From the NCBI RefSeq assembly GCF_000719955.1, contig NZ_JOII01000022.1, positions 62,001 to 126,000 of the forward strand: a DNA stretch of 64,000 bases, read 5' to 3'. This stretch comes from Streptomyces albidoflavus. Its GTDB lineage: Bacteria > Actinomycetota > Actinomycetes > Streptomycetales > Streptomycetaceae. The position numbers were made by a program, and so were the translations under genes. Shown piece by piece: positions 34,589 through 42,675 of this stretch. The notes below the pieces were generated by a model. That model saw only the letters and a list, made by a program, of their open reading frames with translations. It was not told where the DNA came from and did no database searches. Positions within the stretch are counted from its first letter, which is position 1. The number at the start of each line of letters is the position of its first letter.

Positions 34589-36220
34589 TCAGCCGACCTT
34601 GATCTCGTTGTAGACGGGGACGCTGAAGGGGTTCAGCTCGACGTTGGAGATGCGGTCGGAGTAGCCCGCGCTGCCGTTCTGGTACCAGAGCGGGATGGCG
34701 CCCATCTCGTCCCGCAGCACCTCCTCGGCCTGCTGGAACTTCTCCACCGCCTTGGCCGTGTCCGACTCGGCGTTGGCGTCGTCGACCAGCTTGTCGAACT
34801 TCTCGTTGGACCACTCGCCGTCGTTGGAGGAGGCGTCGGTGTAGTAGAGCGGCTGGAGGAAGTTCTGGATCAGCGGGTAGTCCATCTGCCAGCCGGCGCG
34901 GAACGGGCCGGGCATCTTCCGCTCGCCGATCTTGTTGCGGAAGTCGGCGAAGGTGCCGGTGGGGTCGCCGACGCAGGCGCGGTCCTGGCCCAGCGCGTTG
35001 TTGATGCTGTTGCAGACCGCGTCGACCCACTCCTTGTGGCTCCCGGTGTCGGCGTTGTAGCCGAGCCGCATGGTGCCGCCGGGGATGCCGCCGCCCTCCT
35101 CGACCAGCCGCTTGGCCTCCGCCGGGTCGTACTCGCAGGCGTCGCCGCAGAGCCCCGCCTTGTATCCGCCGTCCTCGCCGAGGACCGGGGAGGTCCAGTC
35201 GGTGGCCGGGGTGCGGGTGTTCTGGAAGATGGTCTTGGTGATCTGCTCGCGGTTGATCGCCCGGGAGATGCCGGTCCGCAGCTTGGCGCCGTCGGGGGTG
35301 TTCCACTCCTTGTCGTAGAAGGGGAACGACAGGGTCTGGATGATGCCGGCGGGGGTGTTGAGGTACCGGTCGCCGAGGTCGCTCTGGGCGTTCTTGATCT
35401 GGTTGGCCGGGATGTCGTCGACCAGGTCGAGGTTGCCCGCGGTCAGGTCGGTGTAGGCGGTGTTGTTGTCGGTGTAGACCTTGAGGTCGACGCCGCCGTT
35501 CTGCGCCTTGTCGTCGCCCGGGTAGTCGTTCCAGGTCCGCAGGGACATCTGGGAGCCCTTGGCGTAGTTGTCCACCTGGTAGGGGCCGTTGCCGACCGGC
35601 TTGGCGAGCCAGCTGTCGTGGTCCTCGAAGAAGGCGGTGGGCAGCGGGGCGAAGGCGGCGTAGCCGAGCGTCTCGGGCCAGGTGGAGAACTTCTGGTTGA
35701 GCTTGACGGTGAAGGTGCGCTCGCCGGTGACCTTCAGCCCGGAGAGGGTGCGCGCGGTGGCGTCGCCCTCCTCGGGGTGCACCTCGTCGTAGCCGTCGAT
35801 GTAGCCGAAGAAGTAGGCGTTCTTCTGGTTGTTGTCCAGGTGGGCGCCGTAGTTCCAGGCGTCGACGAAGGACTTGGCGGTCACCTTCTCGCCGTTGGAG
35901 AAGGTCCAGCCATCCTTGACGGTGATCCGGTAGTTGACCGAGTCGTCGGTCTCGATCTTCTCGGCGAGGGCGTCCTCGGCGGCACCGGTCTTGGGGTTGT
36001 ACCGCTTGAGGCCCCGGAAGATCATGTCGAGGACCTTGCCGCCCTGGACCTCGTTGGTGTTGGCCGGCTCCAGCGGGTTCTGCGGGTCCCCCCAGGAGGA
36101 ACTCACGATCCCGGAACCGTCTCCTCCACCGCCCCCGTTCCCGCCCCCGCCGCACCCCGTCGCGGCGAGCGTGACGGCGACGGCGACAGCGGTCCACCTG
36201 GCGTGTGTGGCTCCGCGCAT
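34589..36220 (-). CDS. Oligopeptide-binding lipoprotein, operon 1
   Basis: A 543-residue family-5 substrate-binding protein. Residues 1-23 are a lipoprotein signal (lipobox LAATGC), followed by a poly-Gly linker. The mature fold shows the OppA-type elements GPYQVDNY, RTGISRAINREQI and a late DYPLIQNFLQPLYYT. It is BldKB-like: long, with an extra Cys pair near LCGDACEYDP. The start at 36220 has GGGAGG 8 bases upstream; the in-frame extension to 36352 lacks one. It is the first gene of operon 1, preceded by the terminator of operon 2, so it needs its own promoter in 36221-36354. Confidence 0.88.
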   Translation of the reverse strand: MRGATHARWTAVAVAVTLAATGCGGGGNGGGGGDGSGIVSSSWGDPQNPLEPANTNEVQGGKVLDMIFRGLKRYNPKTGAAEDALAEKIETDDSVNYRITVKDGWTFSNGEKVTAKSFVDAWNYGAHLDNNQKNAYFFGYIDGYDEVHPEEGDATARTLSGLKVTGERTFTVKLNQKFSTWPETLGYAAFAPLPTAFFEDHDSWLAKPVGNGPYQVDNYAKGSQMSLRTWNDYPGDDKAQNGGVDLKVYTDNNTAYTDLTAGNLDLVDDIPANQIKNAQSDLGDRYLNTPAGIIQTLSFPFYDKEWNTPDGAKLRTGISRAINREQITKTIFQNTRTPATDWTSPVLGEDGGYKAGLCGDACEYDPAEAKRLVEEGGGIPGGTMRLGYNADTGSHKEWVDAVCNSINNALGQDRACVGDPTGTFADFRNKIGERKMPGPFRAGWQMDYPLIQNFLQPLYYTDASSNDGEWSNEKFDKLVDDANAESDTAKAVEKFQQAEEVLRDEMGAIPLWYQNGSAGYSDRISNVELNPFSVPVYNEIKVG

Positions 36221-36354
36221 GAGGTGCCTCCCTGTGGGTTCCCGTGCCTGATGCACTCCGGCCCCCATACCACCGCGAACCCGCCCGTACCGCACGCGCA
36301 CCGCGACCGTCCGGGGGAGGCCGGGCGGTCCGGGCTCCCCCGGACGGCGCACGA

Positions 36355-36399
36355 CGAGGGGCGCCCCCGGCCGCGTAATACGGCCGGGGGCGCCCCTCG
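36355..36399 (-). terminator. Terminator of oligopeptide importer operon 2
   Basis: A perfect 19-bp stem (36355-36373 with 36381-36399) and a 7-base loop, 29 bases past the stop of the operon 2 OppF gene and upstream of the operon 1 SBP gene. Confidence 0.82.
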
Positions 36400-36427
36400 G
36401 TTCTGCCAGGAGACCTGGTCCGCCGCC

Positions 36428-37576
36428 TCAGGCGGCGTGGACCACGTCCTTCTCCTCGGCGAAGTGGCACGCCGACTCGTGCGCGGCCGGGGTGTCCTTG
36501 CCGGTGAAGCGCTGCGGCACGGCCAGCAGCGGCTCCTCGGTGGCGCACCGCTCCTCGGCCTTCCAGCAGCGGGTGCGGAAGCGGCAGCCCGACGGCGGGT
36601 TGGCCGGCGAGGGCACGTCCCCGGTGAGGATGATCCGCTCGCGCCCCTCGCGGGAGGCGGGGTCCGGCACCGGCACCGCGGAGAGCAGCGCCTGCGTGTA
36701 CGGGTGGGTGGGGTGGTCGTAGATCTGCTCGTCGGAGCCGATCTCGGCCATCTTGCCCAGGTACATCACGCCGACCCGGTCGGAGATGTGCCGCACGATG
36801 GAGAGGTCGTGCGCGATGAAGAGGTAGGAGAGGTTGAACTCGTCCTGGAGCTTCTCCATCAGGTTGACGACCTGCGCCTGCACCGACACGTCGAGCGCGG
36901 AGACCGGCTCGTCGCAAACGATGATCTCCGGGTTGAGCGCGAGGCCGCGGGCGATGCCGATGCGCTGGCGCTGACCGCCGGAGAACTGGTGCGGGTACCG
37001 GTTGATGTACTCCGGGTTGAGCCCGACCACGTCGAGCAGTTCCTGCACCCGGCGCCGGCGGTCGCCCTTCGGTGCCACCTCGGGGTGGATCTCGAAGGGC
37101 TCGCCGATGATGTCGCCGACCGTCATGCGCGGGTTGAGCGAGGTGTAGGGGTCCTGGAACACCATCTGGATGTTCCGGCGGACCGCCTTCAGCGCCCGGC
37201 CCGACAGCTTGGTGATGTCGGTGCCCTTGTAGAAGACCTCACCGGAGGTGGCGGTCTCCAGGGTCATCAGCAGCTTGGCGACGGTGGACTTGCCACAGCC
37301 GGACTCGCCGACGATGCCGAGGGTCTCGCCCTGGTACAGGTCGAAGGAGATCCCGTCGACGGCCTTGACCGCGCCGATCTGCTTCTTGAAGAGGATGCCC
37401 TGGGTCAGCGGGAAGTGCTTGACCAGGTTCCGCACCTGGAGGATGGGCTCGCCGCGCTCCACCGGGGCGGTGATGGCCGCGATGGCCTCGTCCTTGGTGG
37501 GGTCGGCGACCACGTCCACGTCGGAGACGTTCGGGGTGGCCTCGGCGGCCGGCTCGTTCTTGGCCAGGTCAGCCAT
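36428..37576 (-). CDS. Oligopeptide ABC transporter ATP-binding protein (OppF type), operon 2
   Basis: A 382-residue ATPase with Walker [14 protein letters not shown], signature [17 protein letters not shown], Walker [19 protein letters not shown] (Cys for the usual Ala) and H-loop [10 protein letters not shown]. The C-terminal domain has [19 protein letters not shown]. All catalytic elements are intact, unlike its partner OppD. It overlaps the OppD stop by 8 bases and is followed by a strong terminator. It is closely paralogous to 30487-31713. Confidence 0.92.
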   Translation of the reverse strand: MADLAKNEPAAEATPNVSDVDVVADPTKDEAIAAITAPVERGEPILQVRNLVKHFPLTQGILFKKQIGAVKAVDGISFDLYQGETLGIVGESGCGKSTVAKLLMTLETATSGEVFYKGTDITKLSGRALKAVRRNIQMVFQDPYTSLNPRMTVGDIIGEPFEIHPEVAPKGDRRRRVQELLDVVGLNPEYINRYPHQFSGGQRQRIGIARGLALNPEIIVCDEPVSALDVSVQAQVVNLMEKLQDEFNLSYLFIAHDLSIVRHISDRVGVMYLGKMAEIGSDEQIYDHPTHPYTQALLSAVPVPDPASREGRERIILTGDVPSPANPPSGCRFRTRCWKAEERCATEEPLLAVPQRFTGKDTPAAHESACHFAEEKDVVHAA

Positions 37577-38492
37577 GGATCGTCTCCTTCCAGAAGTGGC
37601 AGGCGCTGCCGCGGCCGGGCAGGTCCGTACCGTCCTGCTCGGTGACGGGGGCCAGGGTGGGCACCTCGGTGCGGCAGATGTCCTGCGCCATCGGGCAGCG
37701 CGGGTTGAAGGCGCAGCCGGAGGGGATACGCGTCAGGTTGGGCGGCAGGCCCTTGATCGCGTACAGCTCCTGGCCCTTCTGGTCCAGGCGCGGGATGGAG
37801 TCGAGCAGACCCCGGGTGTAGGGGTGCGCCGGGCGGGCGTACAGCTCGTGGACCGGGGCGGTCTCGACGATCCGGCCCGCGTACATCACCGCGATCTTGT
37901 CGGCGACGTCGGCGACGACACCGAGGTCGTGGGTGATGAGGATGAGCCCCATGCGCATACCGCCGGAGAACTGGTGCGGGTAGTCGTTGACCCGCTCCTT
38001 GGCGGCGGGGATCTTCACCCGCTCCATCAGCTCGATGGCCTTGGCCTTGGCCTCCTTCTTGGAGAGGCCCTGGTGGACGCGGAACATCTCGCCGAGCTGG
38101 TAGCCGACGGAGAGCACCGGGTTGAGCGAGGAGAGCGCGTCCTGGAAGATCATGGCGATCTTCTGGCCGCGGATCTTCCGCCGCTCCTCCTTGCCCATGG
38201 TGAGCATGTCCTGGCCGCGGAAGAGCACCTCGCCCTGCGGGATGCGGCCGGGCGGCATGTCGAGGATGCCCATGATGGCCTGGGCGGTCACGGACTTGCC
38301 GGAGCCGGACTCGCCGAGGACGGCGAGGGTCTCGCCGGCGTCGACGGTGTAGTTGACCCCGTTGACGGCCTTGGCGACGCCGTCCCGGGTGTGGAACTCC
38401 ACGTGCAGGTCACGGACTTCGAGCAGGTGGCCGTCGTAGTCGGCGGCCGCTCGCGGTCCGGGGACCGTCGCGGTCTTGGCGGTGGTGGTCAC
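37569..38492 (-). CDS. OppD-type ATPase, operon 2: in-frame loss of the Walker B segment
   Basis: A 307-residue open frame that should be about 350. Walker A ([16 protein letters not shown]), Q-loop ([12 protein letters not shown]) and the start of the signature (FSGGMR) are present. The next residues are [20 protein letters not shown], joining the signature directly to the H-loop region. Roughly 43-45 residues comprising the end of the signature helix, Walker B (LIADEPTTALDV) and D-loop are missing without a frameshift. Without the Walker B acidic residues ATP hydrolysis at this site is not expected. The right-hand junction (ATGGGGCTCATCCTC) is the same as in the operon 1 copy. Either parallel loss or assembly collapse in a 100-bp identical tract. 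Confidence 0.8.
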   Translation of the reverse strand: MTTTAKTATVPGPRAAADYDGHLLEVRDLHVEFHTRDGVAKAVNGVNYTVDAGETLAVLGESGSGKSVTAQAIMGILDMPPGRIPQGEVLFRGQDMLTMGKEERRKIRGQKIAMIFQDALSSLNPVLSVGYQLGEMFRVHQGLSKKEAKAKAIELMERVKIPAAKERVNDYPHQFSGGMRMGLILITHDLGVVADVADKIAVMYAGRIVETAPVHELYARPAHPYTRGLLDSIPRLDQKGQELYAIKGLPPNLTRIPSGCAFNPRCPMAQDICRTEVPTLAPVTEQDGTDLPGRGSACHFWKETIHG

Positions 38493-38503
38493 GTACGCCT
38501 CCC

Positions 38504-39472
38504 TCAGCGCATCTTGGGATCGAGGGCGTTGCGGACCGCATCGCCGAACATGAGGAACGACAGCACCGTGATCGCGACCATGACGGACGGGATCATCAGG
38601 ACGAACGGCGCGTTACGCAGCTGGTCCTTGCCGGAGGCGACGTCGATACCCCACGAGACCGTCGGCTCGGCGAGGCCGATACCGAGGTACGAGAGGGTGG
38701 CCTCGGCACCGATGTAGCCACCGAGCGCGATGGTGGCGACCACGATGATCGGGGCCATGGCGTTGGGCAGGATGTGCTTGAACATGATCCGGCTGGTGGA
38801 GGCACCCAGAGCCCGGGCCGCCACCACGTAGTCGGACTGCTTGATCGTGATCACCGCGCCACGGGCGACACGGGCGATCTGCGTCCAGCCGAGGAAGGCC
38901 AGGGCCAGGATGACCACCCAGACCGCGCGCTCCTCGAAGGTGGTCAGGATGACCATGGCGCCGACGATGAACGGCACACCGAAGAAGACGTCGGTGAGGC
39001 GGGAGAGCAGGCTGTCCACCCAGCCGCCGAAGTAGCCGGCGACCATGCCGACGATGGTGCCGATGATCGTCACCGCGAGGGTGACGACGACGCCGACGGC
39101 GATCGAGGCGCGGGCCCCGTGGACCACCCGGGCGTAGATGGAGCGGCCCTGGAGGTCGTAGCCGAACCAGTCGGCCTGGAAGAAGTGCGTCCAGTTCGGA
39201 TGCTGGAGGAAGTGGTTCTTCAAGTCCGAGTCGCGAGGCGAGGCGCCGGTGAACAGCCCCGGCCAGATCGCCATGACGATCAGGAAGAGGATCATCAGGG
39301 CGGAGACCACGAAGAGCGGGCTGCGCCGCAGGTCGTGCCAGGCGTCCGACCAGAGCGAACGCGGCTTGCCGGGCGCGGGACCGGCGTCCAGCGTCAGCGG
39401 GACCTCGGTGGAGGAAGGCATCACGGCCTTCTCCTCGGTCTTCTTTTCCATGTCTGCGGTCTTGTCAGGCAT
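38504..39472 (-). CDS. Oligopeptide ABC transporter permease (OppC type), operon 2
   Basis: A 322-residue permease with a Glu/Lys-rich cytoplasmic leader (about 48 residues), first helix LFVVSALMILFLIVMAIWPGLF, an external domain, and five further helices. The EAA loop is ARALGASTSRIMFKHILPNAMAPIIV. It overlaps the OppB stop by 8 bases and precedes OppD by 11. It is paralogous to the operon 1 OppC, but lacks that copy's cysteine pair in the external domain. Confidence 0.9.
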   Translation of the reverse strand: MPDKTADMEKKTEEKAVMPSSTEVPLTLDAGPAPGKPRSLWSDAWHDLRRSPLFVVSALMILFLIVMAIWPGLFTGASPRDSDLKNHFLQHPNWTHFFQADWFGYDLQGRSIYARVVHGARASIAVGVVVTLAVTIIGTIVGMVAGYFGGWVDSLLSRLTDVFFGVPFIVGAMVILTTFEERAVWVVILALAFLGWTQIARVARGAVITIKQSDYVVAARALGASTSRIMFKHILPNAMAPIIVVATIALGGYIGAEATLSYLGIGLAEPTVSWGIDVASGKDQLRNAPFVLMIPSVMVAITVLSFLMFGDAVRNALDPKMR

Positions 39473-40394
39473 ACCGGATCCTCGGGTCCAGGACCGCGTA
39501 AAGCAGGTCGACGATCAGGCTGGCGAGGAGGTAGACGATCACGATGATGGTGACGACACCGACGACGGTCGCGCCCTCGCGGCGGCCCAGGGCTTCGTAG
39601 ATGAGTCCGCCGACGCCCTTGATGTTGAAGATGCCCTCGGTGACGATCGCGCCGCCCATCAGGGAGCCGATGTCGGTGCCGAGGAAGGTGACCACCGGGA
39701 TGAGCGAGTTGCGCATCAGGTGGATGCCCACGATCCGGCGCCTCGGCAGGCCCTTGGCGGTCGCCGTCCGCATGTAGTCGGCCCGCAGGTTCTCCGCGAT
39801 GGAGGTCCGGGTGAGCCGCGCGACGTAGGCGAGGGAGAGCGAGGCCAGCACCATGGCGGGCATCAGCATCTCGTTCCAGGAGGGTTCGAGGCCGACGTTG
39901 GGCGGCACCAGACCCATCTTGAACGAGAAGACGAACTGCGCCGTGTAACCGGTCACGAAGGACGGGACGGCGATGAGCAGCAGGGTGAGCCCGAGCAGGC
40001 CGCGGTCGCGGATCGAGTTGGGCTTCAGGCCGGCAATGACGCCGAGCAGGATGCCGGCGACCACGATGAAGGTGAACGCGAAGAGCGCCAGCTGGATCGT
40101 GACCGGGTAGGCGTCGAGGATGACCTCGGAGATGGGGCGCTGGCTCGCGATCTGCGTGCCGAAGTCGCCCTGGAAGACGTTCCCGATGTAGGAGACGTAC
40201 TGCACCAGGATCGGCCTGTCGAGGCCGAGTTCGGCCTTGAGCGCGGCGATCTGTGCCTGGTCGACGGCCTGCTCTCCGGCCAGCGCTCTCACGGGGTCGC
40301 CGGGCAGCGCGAACATCATCAGGAAGATCAGCAAGGTTGACCCGATGAAGACCGGGATCATCTGGAGCAGTCGTCGTGCGACATAACGCCCCAT
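39465..40394 (-). CDS. Oligopeptide ABC transporter permease (OppB type), operon 2
   Basis: A 309-residue permease starting MGRYVARRLLQMIPVFIGSTLLIFLMM, with six helices and the EAA loop ATAKGLPRRRIVGIHLMRNSLIPVV. It lacks the external Cys pair of the operon 1 paralogue. It is separated from the SBP gene upstream by 138 bases that include a hairpin, consistent with binding-protein excess. Confidence 0.9.
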   Translation of the reverse strand: MGRYVARRLLQMIPVFIGSTLLIFLMMFALPGDPVRALAGEQAVDQAQIAALKAELGLDRPILVQYVSYIGNVFQGDFGTQIASQRPISEVILDAYPVTIQLALFAFTFIVVAGILLGVIAGLKPNSIRDRGLLGLTLLLIAVPSFVTGYTAQFVFSFKMGLVPPNVGLEPSWNEMLMPAMVLASLSLAYVARLTRTSIAENLRADYMRTATAKGLPRRRIVGIHLMRNSLIPVVTFLGTDIGSLMGGAIVTEGIFNIKGVGGLIYEALGRREGATVVGVVTIIVIVYLLASLIVDLLYAVLDPRIRYA

Positions 40395-40422
40395 GGGGTG
40401 CCTCCGTGTGGATAACTGCGGG

Positions 40423-40460
40423 CCGGGGGCCGTCCCCGCCTGTGCGGGAACGGCCCCCGG
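40423..40460 (-). terminator. Intra-operon attenuating hairpin, SBP to OppB
   Basis: A 17-bp stem with one mismatch (40423-40439 with 40444-40460) and a CTGT loop lies 73 bases past the SBP stop and 28 bases before the OppB ATG. It likely gives partial termination and 3'-end protection of the SBP message. Confidence 0.55.
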
Positions 40461-40532
40461 TCCCCCCGGCGCCGGGTCAGCGGCCCGGTGCCGGGGTGAT
40501 GGCCGAAGTGGGGAATTGGCCCGTGGGCGCGC

Positions 40533-42155
40533 TTACTTGACCGTGACCTCGGTGACCTCGAAGTCACCGTGGAAGTCGACCTTGACGTTGTCGACGTCCT
40601 TGCCGTGGCCACCGTTGATCTGGTACGTCCAGAGCGGGATGGCGGGCATCTTCTCGACCAGGACCTTCTCGGCCTCCTGGTAGAGCTTGATGGACTCCTC
40701 CAGCGTCTTGGCGTTGTCGCCCTTCTTGAACAGCTCGTCGACCTCCTTGTCGGAGAATCGTCCGTTGTTCGCCTCGGCCGTGGTGCCGTACAGCTCACGC
40801 ATGAAGTTGACGTTCAGCGGGTAGTCGGCGACCCAGCCACCGCGGTAGAACGACTTGACCTCGTCGTTGTCGCGGGCCTCGAGGTCGGTGGCGAAGTCAG
40901 GCTTGGCGTCGCCGAGGCACTCGACCCCGGTGGCGTTGCGGATGGACTCGCAGACCGCGGTCACCCACTCCTTGTGCCCACCGTCGGTGTTGTACTGGAT
41001 GAAGATCTTGTTGTCCGGCACACCACCGCCTTCCTTGATGAGCTTCTTCGCCTCGTCCGGGTTGTAGTCGAACACCTCGGTGTCGAGGTCCTGGTTGCCC
41101 TTGACCTGCGGCGGGGTGAAGCTCTTCGCCGGCTTGCGGGTGTTGTTCAGGACGGTCTTGGTGATCGTCTCGCGGTCGATCGCCATCGACAGGCCCTGCA
41201 TGACCTTGGGGTCGACGTCCTTCCACTGCTTGGTGTAGAAGGCGGGGACGATCGACTGGACGGCCGCGTACTCCTGCTCGACGGCGCCGTCACCGAGGTC
41301 CGACTTGTACTTCGGCAGGTCCTTCGGGCCGACCTGGCGGATCATGTCCAGGTTGCCGGAGAGGACGTCCTGGTAGGCGGCCTCGACGGTGGCGTAGTTC
41401 TTGAACTGCACACCCTTGTTCTTGGCCTTGTTCGGACCGGTGTAGTCCTCGTTGGCCTTGACCTGGATGAGCTTCTTGTGGGTCCACTTCTCGAAGGAGT
41501 AGGGACCGTTGCCGATGGGCTTCTGGCCGAAGGCCTTCGGGTCGTCGAAGAAGGCCTTGGGCAGCGGGGCCCAGGTGGCGTAGCCGAGCTTGTACTCGAA
41601 GTACGGGACCGACTTGTCGAGCTCGATGGTGAAGGTGGTGTCGTCCACGGCCTTCAGGCCGGACATCTCCTTGGCCTTCGCCTTGGCGCCCTCACCCTCG
41701 GGGTGGACGTCCTCGTAGCCCTTGATGTCCTCGAACCAGAACGCGTTCTGCATCTTGTTGTCGATGTTCGCGGACCAGTTCCACGCATCGATGTAGGACT
41801 GGGAGGTGACGGGGGTGCCGTCGTGGAACTTCCAGCCCTTCTTCAGCTTCACCGTCCAGGTCTTCGAGTCCTTGGTCTCGATCGACTCGGCGTTGGTGTA
41901 GACGATGTTGCCGTCGGCGTCGAAGTCCAGGAGCTGGGTGAAGAGCGACTGGATGACGTACGAGCCGAGGCTCTCGTTGGTGTCGGCCGGGATCAGGGCC
42001 TTCTGCGGCTCGCCGACGTCGATCGAGACGTAGCCGGCGGGCTTGCCGGACGCCTTCGGCTTGTCGCCACCGTCGTCGTTGCCACCGCAGGCGGTCGCGG
42101 CCAGGGCGACGACTATCGCACCCGCGACCCACTTGGCGCTCTTGGCACCACGCAT
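40533..42155 (-). CDS. Oligopeptide-binding lipoprotein, operon 2 (BldKB-like)
   Basis: A 540-residue family-5 binding protein with lipobox LAATAC and a short charged linker (GGNDDGGDKPKAS). Segments GNGPYSFEKW, QGLSMAIDRETI and DYPLNVNFMRELYG are OppA-like. It is the first gene of the importer directly next to typA, the position I recall for the S. coelicolor bldK locus, whose importer is required for aerial mycelium. Orthology is unverified, and the SBP-first order differs from what I recall of bldK. ATG at 42155 has GAGGAGG 7 bases upstream. Confidence 0.88.
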   Translation of the reverse strand: MRGAKSAKWVAGAIVVALAATACGGNDDGGDKPKASGKPAGYVSIDVGEPQKALIPADTNESLGSYVIQSLFTQLLDFDADGNIVYTNAESIETKDSKTWTVKLKKGWKFHDGTPVTSQSYIDAWNWSANIDNKMQNAFWFEDIKGYEDVHPEGEGAKAKAKEMSGLKAVDDTTFTIELDKSVPYFEYKLGYATWAPLPKAFFDDPKAFGQKPIGNGPYSFEKWTHKKLIQVKANEDYTGPNKAKNKGVQFKNYATVEAAYQDVLSGNLDMIRQVGPKDLPKYKSDLGDGAVEQEYAAVQSIVPAFYTKQWKDVDPKVMQGLSMAIDRETITKTVLNNTRKPAKSFTPPQVKGNQDLDTEVFDYNPDEAKKLIKEGGGVPDNKIFIQYNTDGGHKEWVTAVCESIRNATGVECLGDAKPDFATDLEARDNDEVKSFYRGGWVADYPLNVNFMRELYGTTAEANNGRFSDKEVDELFKKGDNAKTLEESIKLYQEAEKVLVEKMPAIPLWTYQINGGHGKDVDNVKVDFHGDFEVTEVTVK

Positions 42156-42600
42156 GGGTTCCTCCTCATGAGTCCACTTGTTCACTGCAAGAGAGGGCAC
42201 AGGACGATCCGCCGACACCCCTGACGGCGAAGATCGAGTGCCCCAGTGTGCTCGTGAGTCGGCGCTCCCCACAGCGCGTGACCCATTGACCCGAGCTCTA
42301 CGCGCTCAACTATTAGCCATGGTGTTCGGCCCGACCACACCCTTTTGGTCTCGGTTCGATCACACCTGACACTCACATCTTCCAAAATCCGGACAAACCG
42401 ATCCGAGATAGATGGTTGCGAAACGGACTCGTTACACATCTATCGGGCGCGGCCGTCCGTATACCGGACACTCCGCCCCCGAAAACCGGTTGCCCGGCCT
42501 CCCCTCCCGGACCGCCGCGGAAAGGGGCTGTGAGCATCTTTCAGCCCCCGGGCGCCGAGCGCATCCGGTTCGGCCAACTTCCGTCAACTCCGCAGCGCCA
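42156..42600 (-). promoter_or_regulatory. Upstream region of importer operon 2 with long inverted repeat
   Basis: About 445 bases with no gene. It is clearly less GC-rich than its surroundings between 42300 and 42450. It contains an inverted repeat, CCGAgATAGATG (42403-42414) facing CATCTATCGG (42437-42446), perfect apart from one inserted base. The half-sites are about 33 bases apart, near three helical turns. This is where activators of a development-regulated importer would bind; the binding protein is unknown. I could not fix a -35/-10 pair with confidence. Confidence 0.45.
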
Positions 42601-42606
42601 AAAGGC

Positions 42607-42657
42607 CGGTGCCCGGCCCCGCACCACCCGTGAGGGGGGGTACGGGGCCGGGCACCG
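42607..42657 (-). terminator. Terminator of typA
   Basis: A 15-bp perfect outer stem (42607-42621 with 42643-42657) encloses a 21-base loop that can itself pair (ACCACCC with GGGGGGT). It starts 19 bases past the typA stop. Confidence 0.7.
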
Positions 42658-42675
42658 TCGGGCCGGCGGCGCGGA

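Noticed and set aside
33224..37645. A 1473-codon open frame on the plus strand
   Set aside because: It lies antisense to seven clearly real minus-strand transporter genes. Such frames arise from high third-position GC.
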